Source: Gymnorhina tibicen
Lineage: Eukaryota; Chordata; Aves; Passeriformes; Artamidae
Length of the DNA stretch: 64,000 nt
Assembly (NCBI GenBank): GCA_013399875.1
Contig: VXAZ01007874.1
Location: 1,267,330-1,331,329 of the forward strand
Direction: 5' to 3'
Shown here: positions 56,037 through 64,000 of the stretch, in pieces
Layout of the letters: each line of letters opens with the position of its first letter
How positions within the stretch are numbered: position 1 is the first letter of the stretch
Position numbers and translations under genes: made by a program
Notes under the pieces: generated by a model
Databases searched by the model: none
Seen by the model: the letters and a program-made list of their open reading frames with translations, nothing else
Told to the model about the DNA's origin: nothing

Positions 56037-58373
56037 AAAAAAAACCACGATGATGAGCTTCTCCTTAGTCCTGGTCTACCACATTTTTTTTGGTCTTACT
56101 TTTTAATTCTCACAATACTTAGGTTTTTTCACCACTAAGTTACTATCTCTGACAGGAGTTATAGCTTCTATTTTCATTATTTGCAGGAGATTTCAGAAAT
56201 ATTAAGATTACATATATGTTTTTTACTTGCTCATATTTTATTTAATTTTGTTTACTATAGAGACTTTCTCAAAAAAACCCCAAGTATTCACAGACCAATA
56301 TATAAAGTAGCAAGGTAAAAAAGTCATCTTTCTGCTCTCAGACCCAATAAATCTTGACAAGATGACAACAGAGGGGCAAAGTTCCCTTTCCTGTATTATT
56401 GCACACAGCTTAAATTCTGGAAATCAGAGACCTCTCAAGTATACAGAAAATAGAGATTTGACCTTCCACAGAGGTGGGAACTGAATTTTTTTTCTACTGT
56501 CTATTTCAAAATGAAATTCAGAACTGGGATCCCACGGTATTCAAAATTGCATCCCATGAGGGCAAAATAATCCAGTGTTACCTGGACACTTCATGGTAAC
56601 AATTTAGAGAGACAAACACAGATGGCTGATGCCACCCAGCTGTACCTTTTACACAGCCAGCAAATCCTAGGAGTTCAAGAAGGTTTTGTTCAGTGACACT
56701 AAAGATGAAGCTGTCATTGCCTTAAAATGCAATAAAACAAATTAAGAGGCACATGTCATCTCAAAAAACATTAGGAAAAAATACACACGGTTATTTCTAA
56801 AGACCATTAATCCAAGTGGATCCTGAGACACAGCACGAGAGTGCCCATACTAGGAATATGCTATTCAAGCCTCTGCTGGCAGTAATCAGTACAGGCTGAT
56901 CTGTTCTAACAGGGAATAAACCAGAGTCATTTCAAATTCTGTAATGTTATAAGGGACTGAGGGTTAAGAACACTTGTACTCTGAGGCTAGTAAAGCCAGA
57001 CAGAACAAAAAGTGAATAAATACCAGACCAGATCTAGAACAGGAATAGTTCAAGAGGCAGTTTGTAAGAGCAAATTGATACATCTTGTGTCATGTCATGT
57101 AATTCTGTAACTGCAAAAGGGAACTGTTTGTCATGTGTTACACGTAATAAACAAATTGAACAACATTCCCTGGGCTGTCACTAAAAGGGCTCCCTATACT
57201 ATGACCTGGGAAAAACATGTCCAAAATATGCTCAGTGTAGCTGTTAATCTGTAAAATTTACTGCAACAGGTTCTTTTCTGAAGCTCTTTCTCTGAAGAAG
57301 TTCAAAATAAGCTGTAACTTAATCCTTTAAATGTATTTTTAATTCCATGCTTCAAAAGTTTAGCAAGGTACAAACATTGTCAGGTACCATTCTCAAACCT
57401 AAGATTAAGAATTGTATAAATCACAAGACCATGGACTGATCTTATCCACTCTTAGGATTCTTCTTCCTGCACAGCAGATGCAAAACATTCCTGCATGGCT
57501 ATTAACTCTATAACATTTTATGCCTAGCAGGAAAAGAAAAGTGAAAAATAACTTTTTATTTACTAAAACATGATTCAGAAGAGATGACACCATGGTGAAG
57601 ACAAGGAAAAGAACATGAACAAGCTGGTCCAGGAGATTTTACAAGAAATCTGTGATACCTAGCTAAAAATGATATCTTGAGGACTTTGCTTAAGAAGGTT
57701 AAGCACCTAGGGATGTTGTCTACTGATCCTCTTCCAGCTCCCTTCCCTTTATCCTCATTCTGCTGGCAGGATTAGTTTAAAGATTATTTAAAATTAGTTG
57801 AAATAATTAACTCTGAGGACTATTTGGCACACAACTTAGTTAGAAACAGCCACTTCAGTTGTTCCAGTTTGATGTGTGCACTTGAGCTGACTCAAGTCAC
57901 AGCTGTGACCAGCCCACCTGAGTTGTTCTCTGTTGTGGCTGTAACAAATCCCTGTGCAATTGGTGCCTTTCACATGACAGTTCTCTCTTACTCAGGCCCC
58001 TTTCTTTCATGAGCATTCAAAAACCTTTCTGTCTAACCTTGTTCTCACCTCTGCACTGATCTGGATTCTGCAGCTTGATCAGCTTTTCTTCATTAACACT
58101 TTTCCTTCACCATCTGGCACAGGGAGTGTTTATCCATTTTGGTGTGGCACAGTGCCAGATCCCAGAACCTTATCCCACCTCCTCTGGCAACCCCGAGCCC
58201 CTCTGCTGACCCTTCCTGCCTGTCTGGGAGCTCTGCTCCATCTCTGTCACATTCCAGCTGGACTCAATCACTTCTGAAACAAAAAGGCACTTCAGAGAAG
58301 CTGAGCACAGGACAGGAAGAATTTCTTACACCTTAAAAATACATACATGGGATTTAAAACTCCATTACCACAT
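56037..58373. other. Intergenic DNA, nothing recognised
   Basis: No gene-like frame. Sequence becomes richer in C from about 57.9 kb towards the CR1 copy. Confidence 0.55.
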
Positions 58374-58588
58374 TATCATAGAATGGTTTAGGTTGGAAGG
58401 AACCTTAAAGCCCATCCAGTTCCAACCCCCCGCCATGAGCAGGGACACCTTCCACTATCCCAGGTTGCTCCAAGCCCCATCCAACCTGGCCTTGGACACT
58501 TCCAGGGATGGGGCAGCCACAGCTTCTCTGGGAAGCCTGTGCCAGGGCCTCACCACCCTCACAGGGAAGAACTTTTTCCTGATATTAT
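58374..58588 (-). mobile_element. CR1 LINE, antisense, young 3' fragment
   Basis: The plus strand begins 'tcatagaatggtttaggttg' and continues through 'gaaggaaccttaaagcccat', the canonical avian CR1 3' end in reverse. Read on the minus strand it encodes the end of ORF2 (RPWHRLPREAVAAPSLEV). It is 5'-truncated at about 58588, next to an AT-rich tract. High identity to the consensus as I know it suggests it is among the younger insertions here. Confidence 0.95.
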
Positions 58589-58730
58589 ACAGGTAATATA
58601 TAATTTCCATAATATTATAGATATTATAATATATATTATAATACATACTATAATATATATTATATGTACCGTAATATAATATAAAGTATACATATATATC
58701 TCTATATACACACACTATATCCAGTAAAAA
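58589..58730. repeat. AT-rich low-complexity tract
   Basis: Irregular repeats of 'ataatat', 'tattata' and 'catatata' over about 140 bases, ending in a short 'tacacacac'. It abuts the 5' truncation point of the CR1 copy. Confidence 0.9.
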
Positions 58731-58939
58731 CTACATCAATTACTCTTCTGTTCCCAAAAGTGTCGTAACTATCAGCTGTTTGAAGAATTGTTACAAGTAT
58801 TTAACAGAGAGGGTAAATAAACGCATTTTTGCAGGCTGGAGGGAGTGCAACAGTTCCCCCTAGCGACCGCAGCACATAGCAGAAACCCTGCTGGTGAAGG
58901 TTTTCAGGACTGTTCAGCCTTTAAAAAGCACGTAATAAA

Positions 58940-59165
58940 ACACGGTTAATCTCAAGCGCGTTCCGAGCGAACGGAGGAACGGCGAGGGCAGAGGCCGGAG
59001 CGGGGTGCGGCAGAGCCCCTTGGCTTCCCGGGAAGAGCTGAGGCCGCGCCGTTGCCATGGCGACCGCCCGCTGAGGGGCTGCGCGCGGGGCCCGCACCCC
59101 CGGGATCCCGCGTGTTTCCCCCGGGAATGGTGGCTGTGTGCGCCCGTCACTGAACCACGGCATCC
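58940..59165. promoter_or_regulatory. CpG-rich promoter-like island
   Basis: This is the only dense CpG cluster of the window outside a recognisable transposon. It holds many CG dinucleotides, GC boxes such as 'ggagcggggtgcgg', the palindrome cttcccgggaag (59024-59035) and an X-box. It is about 0.9 kb upstream of the ZSWIM2 RING exon on the same side as that gene's 5' end, so it is most simply the ZSWIM2 promoter. Transcription could start on either strand. On the minus strand an ATG in the X-box opens a 45-codon frame (59057-58921), probably incidental. Retained CpGs argue that the island stayed unmethylated in the germ line until recently. Confidence 0.65.
59051..59064. promoter_or_regulatory. 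RFX X-box
   Basis: gttgcc-at-ggcgac matches the X-box consensus (GYTNCC, 1-3 bases, RGNAAC-like) as an almost perfect palindrome. RFX factors use such sites 5' of ciliary and testis genes. The location in a CpG island upstream of a spermatogenic gene supports function, at least ancestrally. Confidence 0.7.
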
Positions 59166-59168
59166 ACT

Positions 59169-59546
59169 GGGCTGCAAAACACCTCCGAGGTCATCGGGCC
59201 CAACCCGTGACCCAACACTAGCGCCCCAACACTTGTGGCACGTCCTGTCTTTCTTTAAACGCCCCCGGGGCCGTGACGCCGCCACCTCCCTGGGCAGCCC
59301 GTTCCAATGTCTAATCACCCTTTCTGTGAAGAAATCCATCCTAATGTCCAACCTAAACCTCCCCTGGCACAGCTGAAGACTGTGTCCTCTCGTCCTGTCA
59401 GTTGTTAGCTGGGAGAAGACGTCCCGTCGGGGAGTTGTAAACAGCAATAAAGTCTCTGGATGAACAACCCCAACGCCCTCAGCTGCTCCTCGTCACCCTT
59501 GTGCTCCAGCCCCTGCACCAGCCTTGTGGCCCTTCTCTGGACTCGA
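59169..59546 (-). mobile_element. CR1 LINE, antisense, ORF2 end plus 3' UTR
   Basis: 'ctccgaggtcatcgggccca' followed by 'gtgacccaacac' is a reversed CR1 tail. On the minus strand the frame 59447-58914 begins inside the element and encodes the ORF2 end ([16 protein letters not shown], residues about 40-55) before running into the CpG island by chance. It is 5'-truncated at about 59546. This copy separates the CpG island from the ZSWIM2-related exons, so it inserted in a promoter-proximal position. Confidence 0.92.
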
Positions 59547-59547
59547 G

Positions 59548-59593
59548 ATGTTTATAGATCAGATATGTAAATGTTTATAGATCAGATATATAA
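59548..59593. repeat. 23-base tandem duplication
   Basis: 'atgtttatagatcagatat' occurs twice head to tail (units at 59548-59570 and 59571-59593, one mismatch). It begins exactly where the CR1 copy stops. Confidence 0.9.
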
Positions 59594-59639
59594 ACACACA
59601 GAGCAGGTGTGCTTAAGTCAGAGAAAAGACAACCTTGGT

Positions 59640-59835
59640 GTCAAAAACAGCCATGCAAGACCCATCCCACACTTCAAGAAACCCCCACGGTTCCTACCGG
59701 AGCCCCTGGAGCACCGGGAATGGAGACATGAACCCCAGCAGGGACACGCAGCAGAAATCAATTACATTGTCTCCTGCTGCCACTGCAGTTGTCCCATTTT
59801 CTCCTCACTCTCGAGTATATTACTTACCTCAAAAT
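59640..59835 (+). pseudogene. Possible remnant of ZSWIM2 first coding exon
   Basis: An open plus-strand frame (59571-59852) contains a Pro/Glu/Arg-rich stretch and then EWRHEPQQGHAAEINYIV. It loosely resembles the N-terminal region of ZSWIM2, where a Trp/His/Gln-rich segment precedes a hydrophobic Tyr-Leu-Leu-type stretch. After that the likeness ends, and the SWIM zinc finger (CxCx...CxH) that should follow is not visible before 60.09 kb. Position between promoter island and RING exon is right. The similarity is weak and could be chance. Confidence 0.25.
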
Positions 59836-60094
59836 TCAACAGGCTGAATTAAAACTCACCACAGCAACAGAAAATTAGTGGGTTTGGCTAGATTAGTTCT
59901 TTTGGCAGTCCGGAGAGCAGGATCAGGTCACTGAAGAAATCAGTGGCACAAATATAAGCTGGGAGTGAGACTAAACCCTTGATTTAAATTTATTTTTTAA
60001 AACCGATTTAAATTTATTAAAATGAATTTGCTACAGTAAGATTACTCAGCTTCTTTCATATAATCACACAATTAATACTTTCTCTGTAAAACAG

Positions 60095-60790
60095 TTTAAG
60101 ACTCTTACAATGAAGAGAATGACAGATGCATTGATCAGGGAGAAACTGATGAAGAGGATGTTTGTCCCCTATGTCAGGAGGCGTTGTTAAGGAAAATGTT
60201 TCTGTTCCCTTAGTGCAGGTTAGGCATAAAATTTGTTCTCTGCCTTGTTATACTTCTAATGATAGAATAAATGCTACAAGATCTCCTAACACAGCTACCT
60301 CCAATACACAAGAAGAATACCTGACAGTTGTTACAGCCCTTTTGCAATCTGGGAAATGTGGCAATCAGAGGAGTTAAAATGTGGAGAGGAAGGAGGAAAG
60401 GAAAAGGAAAGACTACTTAGTATTGCTGTGTGATTTTTCTTATTTGCTTCTGAAGAGATAACAGAAATTGGAATTTATTTTCTGTAGATACATCTGTGGT
60501 AATGTTCACATTAAATACATAAAACTGCGGGCAGACCACCAAGATGAACTGGAGAATGGCTCTGCAGTGAAGTGTCCACTTTACAGAGAAAAACACGCAC
60601 CTCTTACTCTAACAGAATTTAGAAACTGAACAACTTGTGAAAACAACAAAACAAGACTGAACAGGCACCTTGGAAACACTTGTAATAACTGCAGAGCATT
60701 TCCAGCATAGGAAAGTGCTACAATAAATATTTTTAAACCAGTATTTTGACAGTCTTTGAGTGTATCTTATAGCTTGTCACTTATCTCTCT
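60095..60790 (+). pseudogene. ZSWIM2: ZSWIM2 pseudogene: RING finger 1 and start of ZZ finger
   Basis: Intact ZSWIM2 (MEX) is a testis-rich E3 ubiquitin ligase with SWIM, RING, ZZ and second RING domains. Here exon A (about 60095-60218) reads NEENDRCIDQGETDEEDVC then PLCQEALLRK. Its donor is cag|gttagg, the intron is 60219-60487 (269 bases), and the acceptor is ttttctgtag. Exon B (60488 on) continues CRYICGNVHIKYIKLRADH, then KCPLYREKHAPLTLTEFRN, then RLNRHLGNTCNNCRAFP. This matches the family's CPIC..., CRFGCGN.HIKCMK, KCPLCR.EFAPL and CNNCK.FP.EGKCY in order and spacing. Lesions: TAG at 60211-60213 two codons before the splice site, TGA at 60627-60629, and one base lost near 60705-60706, with the frame resuming as IGKCY at 60707. 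RING ligands Cys became Tyr at 60516 and 60582. From 60750 only traces of the ZZ finger remain. The retained intron rules out a processed copy. Confidence 0.85.
60219..60487 (+). other. Intron of the ZSWIM2 pseudogene
   Basis: gt at 60219-60220 and ag at 60486-60487 split an Arg codon (ag|a) between the RING cysteine and the CGN motif. The intron itself is partly open in one frame by chance (60162-60377). Both splice sites still fit the consensus despite the broken reading frame. Confidence 0.8.
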
Positions 60791-60843
60791 GCCTTATTGT
60801 AAGTAACTGATTATGATGCCTAAAACCACAAGCCAAACAATAG

Positions 60844-61086
60844 TAAAATGATAAAAAGTGGTTACCTTCAGTGAAGGTCCTTCAGGTGCAAGTATGGCAA
60901 AATGCACATGATACAGGACTCCAACAATTTTATAAGTTTAACAATTTTGCATATTTAACAGAAATCATCCAATTAGATGAACAGTTAACTAAGCAAACCC
61001 CCCCTTTTGGTTCTGCCCCCCTACTGAAGCCCCCCACAGCTTCTAGCCCCACATTTATCATGTCTACAATACCTGGAAAAAAATAA
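60844..61086 (+). pseudogene. Coding-like open segment, possible later ZSWIM2 exon
   Basis: Open from a TAA at 60844 to a TAA ending at 61086. The translation includes VQVWQNAHDTGLQQFYKFNN, then EIIQLDEQLTKQTPPFGSAP, and ends MSTIPGKK. Amino-acid composition is more protein-like than that of other frames in the window. It lies immediately 3' of the ZZ remnant on the same strand, where the ZZ-to-RING2 linker should be. I cannot align it to a known part of ZSWIM2 and see no convincing acceptor (only a poor 'taccttcag' at 60862-60870). Confidence 0.3.
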
Positions 61087-61914
61087 AATGTCTTTGGTTC
61101 ACTATAGAGGCAAGACTAAGTAGGATTCCAGGAAGGTTAGCTTGCTGTTCTAAAATCTACGAGAAGGGGTAGGAAAAGCACTTGAGTTATTTAAGGAGCT
61201 ATATAACTATATAATAGTAGTCTACAGAGCTACAAATATATGAAAAATGTATAAAAAGCAAAAATCTTTTTGGCATCAACTTCACCTAGAGAGTAGACAA
61301 CATATGCTTTGTACACAAACATCCACGGCAAACAAAGCAAATGGTTTTAAACTTGCTTTTGGTGCAGTACGTCTCCAAATGATTCTGTAGTGTGCATTTG
61401 GATTGACCTTCTCCAAATAAATAATTTAGCTACTACTTTATCATAAAGGGTTAAAAGCTTATTAACTTAGCTCCTTATTCTGTTGATGTCCTTTTGGTTT
61501 TTTTCTGAGGTGTACCAAATATGCTGAATATCACCTATGGCATGAGTCTTTCACTGGCTTTTGCCATTCTCCACAGTTTTTATTTTTAGACAGGTATCAG
61601 ACATTTTCCTTTTTGTATCCTACTCTGAACTATTTAATAATTTTAATTCCAGTTTTACAAATCACACTAGATTTGATTTATTCAGCTAAAAGCTAAGTAC
61701 TTACAGAAAGATACTAAGAAAAGCAAAAACAGCACTATAAAAGAAAGGTTCATCATCCTTTGCCTCTATACATTGCACCACAGCACCCTTACAGGGACAG
61801 CAGATGCAAATATATCCTACCTTACCCTACCTTTCCCATATCTTTATGTAGATAAGCCCTTGCAGCTGACAATGTGGTCCAAAATAAAGGGCCATAGGAA
61901 CCAATATGAACTGA
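61087..61914. other. Intron-like or intergenic DNA
   Basis: AT-rich sequence with no open frame of note. I searched for the second RING (CxxC...CxHxxHxxC...CxxC) and did not find it. Confidence 0.5.
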
Positions 61915-62163
61915 GAAGATTATGGACGTTCTTTGGACTCTGCTTGTAAAGGGCATAAACCATCAGTTCCAGCATCTTCCCCAATTAAACCGGACTGGAC
62001 CTTACTAACTTCTCACTGTTATTATCCAGGGTACCAGTCACCTTCTGTACGAGGTGTACCTGGGACTATTACAGCCTGGGGAATTCTGTCAGCACAGAAC
62101 AAATTCACTGAGAGTCCAGGCCTTGAACTAGAGCATAGCAACTGCAAAATTAAGGAGTTGTGA
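61915..62163 (+). pseudogene. Coding-like open segment, possible ZSWIM2 C-terminal exon part
   Basis: Open from after a TGA at 61912-61914 to a TGA at 62161-62163. The translation contains HKPSVPASSPIKPDWTLLTS, then YYPGYQSPSVRGVPGTITAW, and ends HSNCKIKEL. Pro/Ser-rich, disordered, plausible for the poorly conserved C-terminal half of ZSWIM2. No catalytic or structural motif, no start, and no clear splice acceptor. Could be a degraded last exon that continues with frame loss into 62241-62432. Confidence 0.3.
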
Positions 62164-62240
62164 AAATGAGTATGTGCGGTGCTACAGATAGCTGGTTCTT
62201 TCATACCATCAGTGAGTTTAGATTACTGTAACAATCACAA

Positions 62241-62432
62241 ATGCATCTACTTGTCTTGGAAGTTAATTTTGCTGCCATGTTGTCTCTAGATTTCCAGAAA
62301 AAGCAGCATTTCAAATCTGAGAGTTGTCTCACAAACAAGGAGATTGTCTCCAAGGTCCACCTGAAGACTACAAGAAGCTTTTCTTCACAAGAAACAACAG
62401 ACAATGTGACCATATCAGAATTGGCAACCTGA
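62241..62432 (+). pseudogene. Coding-like open segment 3' of the ZSWIM2 remnant
   Basis: A 63-codon plus-strand frame whose second half (FQKKQHFKSESCLTNKEIV, then SKVHLKTTRSFSSQETTDN) is hydrophilic and protein-like. With the preceding segment it may be one decayed terminal exon interrupted by a frameshift. There is no family match, so chance is quite possible. Confidence 0.22.
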
Positions 62433-64000
62433 AGGAGGATAACATTCTTTTGTCATGGGAATTATGGTGATGACAGAAATACATTTAATGATATTTAGAA
62501 AAAAAGTGTTGTGAGATGTCCCTAAACAATATATGGCTTCAAAGAAACTCAAAAGTTCAGGCATCAATAACTTTTTCAAATTTTTATTATATTGCATAAG
62601 CTGTAACATTTTACAAATCTTAGTTACATTTTCAGCAACAGATACACTGATACTGTAGTAAATACAGAGATGAAAAGACACCTCTGACAAAATATAAAAA
62701 GGTAGAAATACTTCAAACCAGAATGCCGAATATCAAGAATGTTTTACATAAACGATATCCATACTAGAGAGTTTTTGAAAATGATTGCCAAGGTCATGAA
62801 GCGTTTGTTGAATATAAGGCTCCATAATTCAAGGTGGTGAGCACAGTCAGTGCCATGAATTCACCTGCCTTGATCCAGAGCCAAGGCTTTGTATTAATAA
62901 CATGCTCTAATGAGCACTAAAAACTGCCTTTCTACACAATGACATGTAAAAATACTACTGTTCTAACATGGACTGAAGTGCAACAAGTGCTTCAAAGGAA
63001 CTAAATCAATTACCTGGGGAATAAAGTACCAGGATGTTTTGGGGAGGGGGAATATAGGAATGTTCAGTAAATCCTAAAACTGACTGAAAAAATTTCATTT
63101 GGTAAAACAGTTTTCAGGCTGAGTGCTAGAACAAAAAGCAATGACAGTTTTGCCCTGCCAGTCTTGAAAAAACCTGAAGCTTTTTTTTTTTCAGAACACA
63201 ATGAATACTGCTTTTAAAAAGAAAATGAAGCTCAGATTCAAGTCATTTAAACCACCTTTCATATAAATTCTTTAACGCAAATGTAGCTGCCTACTGTTAG
63301 AAATGTGGCACAAATTTGTACAAACTACTATAAAAGAATGCTCGTTTTTAACTCCGTAGGCATAGTAATATGTTTTCATTATATCACTGAATTTAAAAAA
63401 AAATTAAAAATAATTTAAAAAACAATGCAGGTTAAGCTCCAAATTGAGATAAAAATTGGTTCTAGAAAATAAGAATTACGTACCCATCTCCATACACTTT
63501 CTGCTGCTACTGGCAAACAAAGTTAGCAGCTGAAAAAAGGAGTTTTATCATTATAATAGTGTTTATATATCAACATATATTAATTTCATTTTTGAAGTTA
63601 ATATCCCAGTCAGTTTCATATCTGTAAGTCCAGTGACTTCAAGATGCTTGCACTTGACGTATGAAGCTGAATCAGATCCCGTATGTGCATTTTTAAAAGA
63701 CACTACTGTTCAGATTGCTAAAGATATATATTTTTTATTCCTTTTCAAACATAAAATACAAAAACCAGGGTTTACAACAATTACCATCATCATCAACATG
63801 CAGGAGTCAGTATTCCAACATAAAGAACACTAGATCTGCCTTTTAAAAGATTATAAAAGCTACATAATTGTATGAATTCAGGGGTTTTTTGGCTAACAGA
63901 AAAAAACCATAATGTGCTTTTCAGATAGTCAAGTGTCCCACTGATAAAATAAGTCTGATGAAAGAGAAAGGCACTTCAGCAGGCTAATTTATCTCCAGAT
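62433..64000. other. Intergenic DNA, nothing recognised
   Basis: AT-rich sequence with short T- and A-runs (for example 63180-63191). No exon of FAM171B, the expected next gene in amniotes, is visible. Confidence 0.5.

Noticed and set aside
58921..59057. Minus-strand ATG frame (MATARPQLF...) within the CpG island
   Set aside because: Its ATG lies within the X-box itself, it ends after 45 codons without a convincing donor, and the downstream direction leads only into repeats and desert.
58914..59447. 177-codon minus-strand open frame, the longest in the window
   Set aside because: Its first third is the end of CR1 ORF2 and the rest is a chance read-through of the CpG island.
60162..60377. 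71-codon plus-strand frame overlapping the ZSWIM2 exon
   Set aside because: It reads the RING exon out of frame and continues through the intron, so it is a shadow.
1..64000. tRNA, snRNA, rRNA, CRISPR arrays, bacterial operons, viral genomes
   Set aside because: Looked for and not found; composition and repeats are those of a vertebrate nuclear genome.

Overview
The window looks like bird nuclear DNA. It is AT-rich and almost free of genes. It carries several CR1 retrotransposon fragments of the avian type, older L3/CR1 and MIR/L2-like relics, and only short simple repeats. No bacterial, plastid or mitochondrial features are visible. None of the open frames up to about 58 kb has the length, codon pattern or homology of a real protein-coding exon, so that stretch reads as a gene desert.

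Layout: 1-58.3 kb is intergenic DNA. It contains an ancient L3-like LINE remnant (about 6.7-7.5 kb), a possible decayed LTR (7.5-8.2 kb), a compact GC-rich block of unknown origin (22.3-22.7 kb), a compound TAA/TAG microsatellite (35.2 kb), a mid-age CR1 (35.8-36.3 kb), and small CR1 3' ends or MIR-like pieces. From 58.37 to 59.55 kb, two younger CR1 copies, both antisense, bracket a CpG-rich promoter-like island. The island holds a near-palindromic RFX X-box (59051-59064), the signature of ciliary and spermatogenic promoters.

The main result is at 60.09-60.80 kb on the plus strand: two spliced exons that I recognise as the first RING finger and the start of the ZZ-type zinc finger of ZSWIM2 (the testis E3 ubiquitin ligase MEX). 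Splice sites and residue spacing are kept, but the reading frame is broken by a TAG, a TGA and a one-base deletion. Two RING zinc-ligand cysteines have become tyrosine. This is therefore a non-processed ZSWIM2 pseudogene. Downstream plus-strand open frames (60.85-61.09, 61.91-62.16 and 62.24-62.43 kb) have coding-like composition and may be later exons, and 59.64-59.83 kb may be a damaged first exon; these four are unproven.

In human the order is FAM171B - ZSWIM2 - CALCRL - TFPI, with a long gap between ZSWIM2 and CALCRL. That fits this window: ZSWIM2 at the right edge and an empty stretch upstream of it. I infer that CALCRL lies further left and FAM171B further right, outside the window.
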